DNA of 64,000 nucleotides from Viscum album (Eukaryota; Streptophyta; Magnoliopsida; Santalales; Viscaceae): contig OY728121.1 in the NCBI GenBank assembly GCA_963277665.1, positions 957,192,097 to 957,256,096 on the forward strand. The letters run 5' to 3'. Numbering within the stretch: the stretch's first letter is position 1; the number at the start of each line of letters is the position of its first letter. This document shows, in pieces, positions 1 to 11,296 of the stretch. A model generated the notes under the pieces. The model made no database searches and was not told the origin of the DNA. It saw nothing but the letters and a program-made list of their open reading frames with translations. A program made the position numbers and the translations under genes.

Positions 1-1125
1 CTCATCGAAATGGTGGGAACTGGTCTGCTCAGTCGTCTCATCCTCACTCTCAGCCTGTGTCTGAGAGATCGCTGCCTCATATGACTCCTTAATTTCCAAT
101 TAGAAATTAAAATTGTTAAAATATTATATGCAGGTAGTTTTCAAATAAAAAATAATAATACTAGACACAATCCAATGTTGGAGATCACCTCTAATCTCTC
201 CAATGGATGGATCACTGTACATCCTCTAATAAACGTCGAATTCTATAATTTCGGGATGCTTGATTGCCTACAGAAATATAAAATAAACTATTTATATTTA
301 AATTTATAAAAAATATTTAAAAAATATACTTACCAGATGCTATCTATGCATACTGAATGTACCACTACCATCTTGATGCGTCACTTCCTGTCTCCCCCAG
401 TTCTATCGTCTGATAGAAAATCTCCTCTAAAATCCACCACCCAATCAGTGTAAACATAATCCATCCCAAACGTGAGATGAAATGTACTATGGTCGGTGGG
501 CTTTACATGAATCATCAAATTATGTCACTCCTGCTTTCTTAAAATATGTTCTTCTCAAATTGTGCAAAAAACTGACAAAAATGGTCATGTATAGACACCT
601 ACTATGCCGCGTGGATAGTATCATGCATGATAACATCGATGGGATACCATAAACCCTACAAATGATTTATAATATCAAGTTTTTAATAAAATAAATTTCA
701 AATAAATATTATTTATTTACATACCATCCAATGATTGAACATGTCGCACCACACATGAATGAGAATCTATTCTCATGTGGTCCATGGGTGAGAAAAATAA
801 TTGTGCAAGATAGCGCTCCCTTGTACAAAAGCTACATGTGAAAAACTATGAAAAAGGAATAAATAATAAAACAATTAGTATATATATAAATAAATTAATG
901 AAATCTAACTAAAATATATAGGTTATCATACCTCTGTGTGCGTGGATCGAAGTCAAGACATGGGCATCGCTCAGGGATAGGGTCAGGAATCATCAGTCGC
1001 ACAAGACTGTGCTCCCTCCACGTACCCCCAGAACCGTCAGTAGGTTGAGGTTCAGATGGTCCACAATCCCCCTCATCTATACTTAGTTCAGCCTCCTGCA
1101 ACTTTCAAAATAGATCAGGATCCAT
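1..1125 (-). pseudogene. Second CACTA gene, TNPA/Transposase_24-like, partial
   Basis: The minus strand opens with an ATG at 1125 and reads MDPDLF, a stop, then a stretch with IDEGDCGPSEPQPTDGSG and TWREHSLVRLMIPDPIPER (901-1101). Low-complexity acidic/proline stretches followed by W-R-x-x-x-L-x-R-x-P-x-P are typical of the N-terminal part of plant Ptta/En/Spm (Transposase_24) proteins. AT-rich gaps at about 650-720 and 830-900 may be introns. At 1-90 the minus strand reads SQTQAESEDETTEQTSSHHF, an acidic, probably C-terminal piece. The gene lies about 100 bp downstream of the TNP2 stop, the normal CACTA order. Family assignment rests on resemblance of short motifs only; frameshifts and gaps make it a remnant. 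Confidence 0.5.
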
Positions 1126-1220
1126 CTGAAACAAAAAATTATTGTTGTAAGAAGATAGTTCAAAATAACTATTATATATAGTTATATATTAGTTTTTATT
1201 ATAACCATCATTTAACTGTG

Positions 1221-4200
1221 TCATTGTCCATCTTCATCCTCATCTCCATAGCTGTCTATATCAATGTCTTTATATTCCTCCTCAGCATCATCAATATCAA
1301 TATGAGTTTCTGTTTCATCATCTCTTGTCATTTGAAATTAATTTGTAACATCATTAACATCTTCGTCATCATTGATCCTAAATTGTGGAGTTTCATCATC
1401 TATATTCACGTATCTTTATGAAAAAGATGGATTTTGAGAAGTCTCTTGAAATATTTCAATTCCTTCCACTTCAGCGGAACCACATTCAGTTAGAGTAAAT
1501 TGATTTTTCTGAGATTTCATTTTTATTATGATCCCCAAATCACTCATGTCTCTTGATGTAGAACAATACTTTTCATAATAAATTTGATGTGCCTGTTGAG
1601 CCAGTAAAAATGATTCATTTACTACAAAATACTTTTATTTTTAATATCGACGATTCCATGAGTCAGATGAACACACAAGTCTATCTCATTATCCAACCAC
1701 AGACATTTAAAAATCATTATGTAATTTGATCCTGGATAACACAGCTCTATAGTTTCATCAATATTTTTATAAAAGTCAACTCTAGTTTTTTTGTGACGTG
1801 ATCGTCTCAAGAAAACTCCATTGTTCATAGTTTTTTTCGATTCCCCATATGCATGTGTATGAAATCAAAAACCATTCACCACATATGTGTTATAGGATTT
1901 AACCATTCTGGATGCTGGGTTACTCAATATACATAGCCGCTTATCAATTTTATCAGCACATTGAGACACCTGAAAATTTGTAAGAAAATTATCAATATAA
2001 TAAATAATAAATGGAATTGATGTTAAAACATTAATAATTTATGTTACTAGTTTTTGAAACCACTGAGAAATTTTTTTTCTCTACGTTCTTTATGAGAAAC
2101 TACTGTAATATGTGGAAGTTGTTTCTTGATATGATTATCAAATAAACTACAAATAAAATAATTTTCCATACTATAACATAAATTATAGAACAAATGATAG
2201 AAGTACACATAGTACAAATGATATCATTTATTCACAGTTGAGTAGAACATGTTTATGTGCTCTGTGACGTTCATCACCTGAAAGCCATTGTTCATGAACT
2301 CCACCAAAACCAAGATTTGGATAATTAAAAACTGATAATTGATTGTCCATTTCTTCATTAAAATTCCCCTTGCTTCATCCGATGCAAATGTGTTTTTAGA
2401 GATATTGAGATTCAAAACAATGAGAGCATAAAAAAGAAATTTCCTCTTGTAAATAAGATTTATCAATTGAGTCTTCAATTGATTCTTTGTTATGTACTTT
2501 TTTTCTTCAACTTTTCCATGAATATCTCAAATGGGTACATCCATCGAAATTGTTTTGGACCTCCACATTTAGCTTCATGTGGAAAATGTAATATTAGATG
2601 TTCCATTGAGTCAATAAAAGCTAGCGGAAAGATGTTTTCTAGTTTACATATAATTATAGTAACGTCTTTTTCATGTTTCTTAGCGCTTCGTAGTCTGTTT
2701 TCCTGCACAAATCTCTCGAAAAAAATATTATATATCTATTATCGAATCCCAAATCATAAAATTCAACAATCCTCTGAATCCAATTAGCATAATTCTTTCC
2801 ATTATAACATGAAAATGATGAATTTTAATCCGGTAATATAACCATTCTTAACACATCTTCCCAAATTAGATGCATAGCCATCTAGAAGTCTCTACTCTAC
2901 AATCGAGTGACAAAATAATAAGAGAATCTCGTTGTATTATGTATAAGTTGCTTTTTTCTTCATTAGCCTCTGTGATATGACATTTTCAAATAGTTCAAGT
3001 TCTGGTCGCCTGCAAATTTGGGCAAGATCAATTAGTACCTTTACAGTATCTTTGGTCTTACCTTATGTATCCAAAACTATCTGAAATAAACTATCAAAAC
3101 AATTCTTCTCAATATTCATGAAATCCATCCTGTGGAGGACCAACAAATCAAACCAATACAAAAGATCCCAAAAAATGATCCATTTTATCCAAATATGTTC
3201 TTTACCAAATCCTTGAATTTTTTTGTTGGTTTATTGTTGTCCCAAATGTTATGGGAGGTAATGAAAATACAACTGATTTTAACTCTATACCTAAGATCAT
3301 TTTTGGAGGTTCATCTATTTGAATTGTACCTTTTCTGAAATGATAATTTTTGCTCTGAAAAGGATGATAAGTTGGAAGAAATATGAGGTGACAGTCAAAA
3401 TATTATGGTTCTTTCCAATAATGATCATAAAGGATTTTTGGTCATTCATACAGTAAGGACATGATTTCAGACCATGTGTACTCAAACCAGATAACATTCC
3501 ATATGCCTCAAAGTCACTAATCATCCACATCAATGTACCTTTTAATATGAAATTTTGTTTTGTAGCAACATCATATATACTTACACGATCACTCCATGAT
3601 TCATTTAACTCATCAATCAATGGTTTCAAATAAATTTCAATTTTATTTTTCAGATGTACTGGGATTAATAAGGTCAAAAATATATAGGTCTCCTTCATCA
3701 ACATCAATAGAGGTAAAATGTACGGAGTTATAAACACAGGCCAACATGAATACTGACTACCATAATAACCAAACTGATAGAAACTGTCAGTCGAAAGACA
3801 CAATCACACATTTTTGGATTCTAAAGAAAAAGAAGGATGCATACGGTCAAAATGTTTCCATGAATCACCATCATATGTATTATTCAATCTAATATCAGTT
3901 GAAATATTGGTTTGGTGCCATTACATTCCTGACGTTGTGTTCTTAGACATAAATAAACACTACAACGAGTGTAAGGGGGAAATATTACAAGTGTTTTACT
4001 GGAATTGATCAAGACATCCCTGGTTGAGATTCTTTGTACCTCAACTGTCTACATGTGGGACAACTATCCAACGAATAATTTTCACCAGAATATAAGTTGA
4101 AATCATTTGGACAAGCATAAATCCTCCGATAACTAAGGCCCAGATTAGGAAAAAGCTACTTGCTCTCATAGTAATTTGCAGGCAACACATTTCCTTCAGG

Positions 4201-4784
4201 TTACAGTGTTTTATCCAAATAAAATATCTGATCAAAATAGTTGTTTGACATTGAATTATCTGATTTAATAGCCCAAAATATTTCAAGAAACTTCTAATTT
4301 TCTTATTTTGCAAACAAGATATAATGTATCCTCATCAGACCTCAACAAATCATAAATTTCTGATGGTGCCAACTCTAGAGTTAAATCAATATCATCTTGA
4401 GTTTTAGTTTGTTGAATAGATGGACCGGAAAAATCATGTACTAAATTTTGAAACTCTGATGGTTCTAGAATCATGTTACTAGTATCTTCACTGGAACAAC
4501 ATTCACTGTGTTGATACCAAAAAACATAATCTAGTTGATAAACCAAACCCCAAGAGATGACCCTGAACCTTGTAAAATGTTTCAAACGTTCTCAGAGCAC
4601 ATTTTATACAAGGAAACATTATTGTGCCTTTTGAAACATGTTTTGGTTCTAATGATGCAAATTATAATAAATCTTCAACACCCTAAATATATATAGGATT
4701 TTAACCAGAACCTTTGGGATTTCTATGCAGATTTATCCAAGAAAGATCATCTAATAATGATTGTTGTCAACATCCTTGTTCCAT
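1221..4784 (-). pseudogene. CACTA transposase (TNP2 family), frameshifted
   Basis: This is the catalytic transposase of the CACTA element. From the probable ATG at 4784 the minus strand gives a Transposase-associated domain (DLSWINLHR near 4750, WGLVYQLDYVFWYQHSE near 4540), then the TNP2 domain: CPTCRQLRYKES near 4055, SWKHFDRMHPSF near 3850, YSCWPVFITPYILP and FLTLLIP at 3650-3750, MWMISDFEAYGMLSGLSTHG and CPYCM near 3470, and IFWDLLYWFDLLVLHRMDFM near 3150. DUF4218 follows (CKLENIFPLAFIDSMEHLIL, GGPKQFRWMYPFE, 2500-2650), then DUF4216 (IDETIELCYPGS, MIFKCLWLDNE, LLAQQAHQIYYEK, 1560-1780) and an acidic D/E tail ending in a stop at 1221-1223. The full domain order and normal length are kept, but several frameshifts and stops break it, so the protein cannot be made. 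Introns may account for some gaps. Confidence 0.9.
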
Positions 4785-5324
4785 TTTTTTCTAAAAAATA
4801 TAAAATCATTACTGTTTTTGAATAACATGAAATTCTAAAAACACTATCTAAAAAAGATAAATAATTACAACTACTTAAAAATTACCATTACTTATTGGTG
4901 AAACAATTTCCAATCGATTGACGGCTACTCTTTTATCCCACAGCTCATTTACTTGCAACTTTCTCACACATAAATCACAATCAACAATCTGCTCGGAGGT
5001 ATGCATATTCATTCTCATATGCACGAGAATGAATATTCGTACCTCCGAGCAGATTCTTTATTATTTTTTCTCTGTGAGAAAGTTGAAAGTGAGTTATCAG
5101 ACAAAAGAGCCCCCTTTTCATCGATAAATCATCTTTTTGCAACATTCACTGCCTGAACACATTATAAAAAATGTGGTCCTACAAATGCATATTCAAACTT
5201 GTGTATACGAGATTGATTATGCATACATAGAAGCTTACTTTTCATAAATGTTTTGAGTGGGTGAAAGTTTAAAGGAGAAGATTCATCGAGAAAAAGGAGT
5301 GTCGTCAATCCACAACAAAATTTT
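4785..5324. other. CACTA 5' leader region
   Basis: This AT-rich stretch lies between the transposase start and the minisatellite. Apart from the long hairpin annotated separately (4924-5111) I see no coding signal. It probably holds the 5' untranslated leader and promoter of the transposase, which reads on the minus strand; no convincing TATA box could be singled out because the whole region is AT-rich. Confidence 0.4.
4924..5111. repeat. Long imperfect inverted repeat (hairpin)
   Basis: Two arms of roughly 85-90 bp are inverted copies around a loop near 5016-5023. The best-paired core is AATCTGCTCGGAGGTATGCA (from 4986) against its near-complement ending at 5054, continued by ATTCATTCTC/GAGAATGAAT at the loop. 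An outer block, CAACTTTCTCACA (4956) against TGTGAGAAAGTTG (5073-5085), is also paired, as is CTCTTTT/AAAAGAG further out. It sits just upstream of the transposase gene. It could be transcribed as a small-RNA-producing hairpin or be a captured inverted-repeat mini-element; neither is shown. Confidence 0.85.
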
Positions 5325-7690
5325 CCAAGTTGTTACAAGTTATTATATTTCATTACAATTAATTTTCTTCCTAATTTTTCATATTTTTAACAAATTGTTA
5401 CAATTTATTACTAATTGTTACTAATTGTTACTAATTTTTAGAAATTGTTATTAATTATCACGAATTGTTACAAATTGTTACTAATTATTACTAATTCTTA
5501 ACAGTTATTACTAATTGTTACTATTTATTACGAATTGTTACTATTTATTACTAATTTTTACTAGTAAGAATAAAATTTATAAAATTTATGCCTATTTATT
5601 CTTATTTATTCCTATTTATTCTTATTTATTCCCATTTATTCAAAATTATTTTTAATTATTCATAATTAATCCTATTTATTCTTATTTATTCCTATTTATT
5701 CATAATTATTCCTAATTATTCCTATTTATTCATATTAATTCCTAATTATTCCTAATTATTCTAATCAATCATAATTAATCCTATTTATTCCTATTTATTT
5801 TTAATTATTTATATTTATTTCTTATTATTACTAATTATTAATAATTATTACTCCTTATTTCTAATTATTACTATTTATTACTATTTATTACTATTTATTA
5901 CTATTTATTAATACATATTACTAATTTTTCCAATTTATTACTAATTGTTCTTTTTTATTACTAATTGTTACTAATTGTTACTAATTATTATTAATTGTTA
6001 CTATTTATTACTAATTGTTACAACTATCAATACAATTTATTACAATTTATTACAAATTATTACTAATTATTCCTAATTATTCCTATTTATTACTACTTAT
6101 TCCTAATTATTCCTAATTATTCCTAAATATTCTTAATTACTTCTAATTATTCCTATTTATTACTATTTATTACTATTTATTACTATTTATTACTATTTAA
6201 TACAATTTATAACTATTTCTAAGTATTTCTTACTATTTATTACTAATTATTACTAATTATTACTATTTATTACTATTTATTACTATTTATTACTTTCTAT
6301 TACTATTTATTACTATTTATAACTAATTATTACTATTTATTACAAATTATTACTTTTTATTACTCTTTATTAATATTTATTACTATTTGTTACTATTTAT
6401 TACTATTTATTACTATTTATTACTAATTATCACTAATTATTACCAATTATTACTTATTATTACTAATTATCACTAATTATTACTAATTATTACTAGTTAT
6501 TACTAATTATTTCCAATTATTACTAATTATTACGAATTATTACGAATTATTACTATTTATTACTATTTATTACTTATTATTACTATTTATTACTATTTAC
6601 TACATATTACTACTTATTACTACTTATTACTACTTACTAATACTTATTACAACTTATTACTACATTTTACAATTTTTTACTACTTATTACAGCTTATTAC
6701 TACTTATTACTACTTATTACTATTTATTACTATTTATTACTATTTATTACAATTTATTACTAATTATTTCTCTTTATTACTAATTATTACTAATTATTGC
6801 TAATTATTACTAATTATTACTAATAATTACTAATTAATCCTAATTATTCCTAATTATTCCTAATTATTCTTAATTATTACTAATTATTACAAATTATTAC
6901 TAATTATTACTAATTATTCCTAATTATTCCTAATTATTCCTAATTATTCCTAATTATTCCTAATTATTCCTAATTATTCTTAATTAATCTTAATTATTAC
7001 TAATTATTACTAATTATTTCTAATTATGGCTATTTATTCCTATTTATTACGATTTATTTCTAATTATTACTAATTATTACTAATTATTACTATTTAGTAC
7101 AAATTATTACTAATTATTCATATATTACTATTTATTACAAATTATTACTAATTATTCTTAATTATTACTAATTATTACTAATTATAACTAATTATTACTA
7201 ATTATTACTAATTATTTCTAATTATTACTAATTATTACTAATTATTACTAATTATTACTATTTATTACTAATTATTCATATTTATTACTAATTATTCATG
7301 TTTATTACTAATTATTTCTATTTCTTACTAATTATTCATATTTATTACTAATTATACATATTTATTAGTAATTATTCTATTTATTACTAATTATTCATAT
7401 TTATTACTAATTATTCCTATTTTTTACTAATTACCAGTAAGTATTAGTAATTAAACATCACTATTACTAATTAAACATTACTATTTCTAATTAGCGTTAA
7501 TTGTTATTAATAACTATAATTTACAACTACTAATTACTAATTACAAGTAATTATTTATAGACAATACTAATTTTCATTAATAACTATTAATTATTTCTAA
7601 TTATTAATCATTACTAATTATTAAGAATTAGTATTAATAATTTCAATTTATTGTTACAAATTATTACAGATAAAAAACAATTTTAATCTA
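5325..7690. repeat. AT-rich minisatellite with 10-bp period
   Basis: About 2.3 kb is built almost wholly from variants of one 10-base unit: TACTAATTAT, TACTATTTAT, TTCCTAATTA, TACTTATTAC, with the early part richer in TTACTAATTG. The 10-base register is held for hundreds of bases at a stretch (for example 6061-6600), with only occasional shifts. Variant units are clustered: TTCCTATTTA at 5590-5800, TACTATTTAT at 6150-6420, TACTTATTAC at 6610-6720, TTCCTAATTA at 6840-6980. Such clustering points to local unit amplification. It lies inside the CACTA element between the subterminal repeats and the transposase gene. No coding potential. Confidence 0.95.
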
Positions 7691-7929
7691 ATTTAATTAC
7701 AACTAATCAACAATAATAAAAATTAACAAAAAAATTAAAATAAATACTATATTACATAAAATATAAATACCTTTAAACATGATCTCCTACTGTAACCGAC
7801 ATCATATCTTCTCCGTAAAAAAACTAACTCAAAATAATCTTCACTCTAAAAATAGAGTTTAGAGAGAGAGAGTAAGCGAGAAATGAGGGGAAGAGAAAAA
7901 AAAATAGAGGGGGGGTATATAGGTTAGAT
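7691..7929. other. CACTA non-coding spacer
   Basis: An AT-rich transition between the minisatellite and the subterminal repeats, ending in a purine-rich GAGAGAGAG-type stretch (7860-7915). Nothing else is recognised. Confidence 0.4.
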
Positions 7930-8340
7930 TATTTGCGATGGGATTACCGTCACCAAAGGTTCATTTTACGACGGGCCCCATCAAAAATACCTTTTCCCGC
8001 ATTAATTATTGTCAGTGGTTAAAAGGGTATTTACGATGGGCCTCATCGCAAAAAGTATCATGATGACATACCTTTTGCGATGGGCCAACATCCCATCACA
8101 AAAACCCATTTACCGCCGCCAGTATTTGCGACCTGACCGTTCGCAAATACCCTCCGTCTGAAATAGTATTTGCGACGGGGGATCCCCCCTTCGTAAATTA
8201 CCTTCTCATGCTTTGGCGTGCATCCCGCACCAAACCGCACATTATTTTTTGCGATGGGACCCCAAAACCATCGCAAATAACCTTAGGGATGAACTAGTTG
8301 CGATGAGAATTAATCTCATCGCAAATAGCCCGTCACAAAT
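7930..8340. repeat. CACTA subterminal repeat region
   Basis: Copies of TTTGCGATGGG and its complement recur in both orientations: at 7931, 7970, 8030, 8040-8050, 8076, 8122-8145, 8166, 8248, 8270 and 8296-8330, often as facing pairs such as TTGCGATGAG...CTCATCGCAA. In CACTA elements such subterminal motifs are the binding sites for the accessory transposition protein (TNPA in En/Spm). This region is also much richer in CpG than the surroundings. The predicted ORFs here are chance. Confidence 0.85.
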
Positions 8341-8360
8341 AGCCTGTTTTTCCCATAGTG
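8341..8360 (-). repeat. CACTA terminal inverted repeat
   Basis: The minus strand reads CACTATGGGAAAAACAGGCT from 8360 inward. The CACTA pentamer plus GAAAAACAGGC is the hallmark terminus of plant CACTA transposons. Outside it the sequence changes at once to unrelated C/A-rich DNA. Confidence 0.95.
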
Positions 8361-9374
8361 AATTGTTTACCTCAAACCATGATTTAACCATAAAACCCAA
8401 CTGTGTTCGGTTAAAAATCAACTAAAAACCTCATGAACATCATGTTTTGTCACAGTTTATCCTAAACCATTCACACCATACCATGCAACCAGAGTTTAAT
8501 CCTCTAATACTCATAGAATATAACCAAAAGCCTCCAAATGTCATCCAAAAACAAGAGCTACCTCCCAAGACACATTCCTCATCCCAGAACACTACATTGA
8601 TGAATTTAAACATTTGTAATCACATTCTGATTCATGATTCAATATTCACACATTCTAGTAAATTGAAAACCGAAATCCTTTTGAAATATTCATCCTATTT
8701 GGATGAGGGATCTTACAAACTCCCCACCATAATAATTATAATTCTAAAGAAGCATTCATGGTCATTCATCCACACCACAAGACCTACATCGATCACCAGA
8801 TTTTAGCCAACATCCTTATTCAGATTTCGATTTCATGAAACACTATTGGGTCACAACCTCCAACCCCTAACCCTCAAACAACCAAAAACCTGGGAAAAAT
8901 ATATTGTCAAAACCAAAACAAAAAGTTGTTTCTTACTCGAAACCATCCAATTGAATCATTGATAATAACGTCACCTAATCCCACATTGAGATATAGTTCT
9001 CCCCAAAATAAACATTATATTATGGCCACAATATTTCATTACCTAGAACCTCCTCTGACAGAAATGTCTATGATAACATTGAACCTGCACTCCCACAAGA
9101 CAGTCTACATGGTTCCCAATTTTTCAAACTCAAGAACCCATGGTAATGTTAATCATCATCAATACATTTTCTCATAATCAAAAAACAAGAGGAGATGATA
9201 CACACTGGTTTTCCAAGAACTCAATAAACATTATAACTTTTCCATGATATAATAACTCAATCAAGTAACAGACTAATCAATCCTAAAACAACATGCCGAA
9301 TGTGATTCACATCTTTCAACTTTTGATTCAAAAACTATATTAGGTAAGACTATTCATGTCTAACTTAGTTCTAT
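8361..9374 (-). mobile_element. LTR element C, copy 1, internal remnant
   Basis: This C/A-rich segment lies between the CACTA terminus and the left border of the copy 1 C LTR. At the border the minus strand reads a GTTCCA LTR end followed by ATAGAACTAAG, which I take as a worn primer-binding region because the second copy has the same layout (18673-18724). Beyond that no gag or pol motif is readable; the short ORFs (8447-8806, 8926-9177) look accidental. The assignment to the element interior is inferred from position. Confidence 0.4.
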
Positions 9375-11296
9375 TGGAACATCACCATACCACCTAAATG
9401 TTTCTTATAAAAGGCATTTCAAAACCACCCAAACACACCCACCAGAGTCCATACATGACTTCCAATAATATTTTTCTTTTAGGCCATCTACTAACACAAA
9501 AATATCATTGTTCTCTATTACACCACTGATTCTAATCAAATAGAAGATCCTCAAACTACATTATAGAACCACCTCAAGCATGAATATAACACTAATCTTG
9601 ATCATCCCAAATGAATTATTTCCTACTATAGTTCCCCACTAAATTTAAAAACACATCTCATCAGTTCCTCATTGGCATTATAGTTACATCATGGCCAATA
9701 CCTAGATAGTTCTACACCTATGTGACCCTTCCAATACATTTCTCTCACATTTGTTTCCAATAATACACTCCCCACCATAGGGGTTTCATTTTAATCACCA
9801 CACTCAAGAAACCTTAACCACCACAACCCATGTTCCATCCACTAATAAACAAACAACCTGGACATGGATTTTTCTCACTTTCAGAGAAATAAAATAAAAT
9901 TTCATTTATCACACAACCTTGATTCCTAAGAATGACAGACAAGGAATTTATCCACATCTGGACGATCTCAATTACTTTTCTCAAATATGGTCCATAGTGA
10001 AACTCCCATAATATGGTTTCACCTACTCCACTCGAGGAGAACAACTCATGGGAGACCCCTCATCAAACAAGAAATGGAATTTATATAGCTAGGCATATAG
10101 TCAACTCTATCTCAGCATACCATGGATAATGTCGATATATTGGGAATGATATTTACTCTCATTGAGTAAGCTAGGGTGTTGATGAGAAATACTACCACCA
10201 GTCGTCCATTTCTAAAGTTACTTCTATCTATAAGGACATTCAAAACCCATCTAAATGCCTCGCGCCTCCCTGTCCGCAACCCCTCATTGTATTCATATCA
10301 GTTCTTGTCCAACTAATGACTACCTACTATACTCAATAATGCTTGGATTACAATATCATATATTCTGATCCAAAAAACAATGGGCTCAACATACAACCAT
10401 CTGATCATTCCTCCATGTCCCTTTTAACAAATAACCATCAGACACACTCTTATTTAACCCCACTATAGAACTTATTTATGAATCTTATGAGTCACATAAA
10501 ATAAAAACTCACCTCACAAGAAGTTTCCACAAATCATTCCATACCCACATTCACATATCTTCCATGAAAAATCACCCTTGGTCGTTCCAGAAACCAAATG
10601 AAACTCACAAAGAAATAACGACTTAGCTGACGAGTCAAAACCTGAGAATCATTACAATAATTCCACTAAGACAACATACACTCCCACAACATCTATATAG
10701 ATTCATCCATATCCAAATATATTAAGAACCTTATTGAACATAACTTATAAATCCATATTTACCACCAAATAATTAACACTCTATGTGCTTCACATCTAAA
10801 AAAAGAGAAATATCAATGTTTCTCATACAAAAAACAATCTTGCACAGACGATCTCCACTCCGAGTGATCTTTTTCACATAAAACCACCTTCTCTCGAGCA
10901 CTTATTGTTCTCCCAATACAACTAATAACACCTAGGTATATCTCATATGTGTAACCATCACCTGTAATAGGCATAATATGAGTATTCCACTCTTTAACCC
11001 AATCACATGGTTGTAGTAGTTGCACACAATTGCTCGCTAAAAAATGGGATTCTATACAGTTAAACCCAAAAAAGGTGGAACCCTTTTTCCACCATGATCA
11101 ATATTAAAAATCATGAACCCTTCACTCATTAACATAATCATACGTGAAGCTTATTCAACCTCTCTCATGGGTCACCCTTGGAGTTCACTCTATTCTAACT
11201 CCCTAATCTGAATTGTTGTAAAGAAGGTTATTGGGCTCTAGAAACTAACCCCAATAGTAAAACCTCAAGAAACAAATTAGGTCAATACACCTAGGT
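9375..11296 (-). repeat. LTR of element C, copy 1
   Basis: About 1.9 kb, decayed. Its first part (9375 to about 9920) aligns by eye with 18725-19042 followed directly by 30002-30244, for example CCAGAGTCCATACATGACTT against CTAGAGTCCATACTCATCTT, and AGTTCTACACCTATGTGACC against AGTTCTACACCTATGTAACC. The second copy is interrupted by element A exactly where copy 1 is continuous. The part from about 9920 to 11296 has no partner in this window, so LTR status there is an extrapolation. No ORF is convincing. Confidence 0.5.

Larger units (their letters stand above)
1..8360 (-). mobile_element. CACTA (En/Spm) DNA transposon, partial, right end present
   Basis: Reading the minus strand from 8360, the element begins with CACTATGGGAAAAACAGGC, the classic terminus of plant CACTA transposons. 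It is followed by about 400 bp of subterminal repeats of the TTTGCGATGGG type in both orientations, then an AT minisatellite, then a broken TNP2 transposase and a second gene, both on the minus strand. This order is the usual CACTA layout. The other terminus lies beyond position 1, so the 3-bp target duplication (AAT would be the right copy at 8361-8363) cannot be checked. The transposase is frameshifted and has in-frame stops, so the copy is non-autonomous. Confidence 0.93.

Noticed and set aside
1218..1421. Plus-strand ORF with hydrophobic, membrane-like translation
   Set aside because: It is the complement of the acidic D/E tail of the TNP2 transposase; the hydrophobic look is a by-product of reading GAT/GAA codons backwards.
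2467..2787. Plus-strand 106-codon ORF
   Set aside because: Antisense shadow of the DUF4218 part of the transposase.
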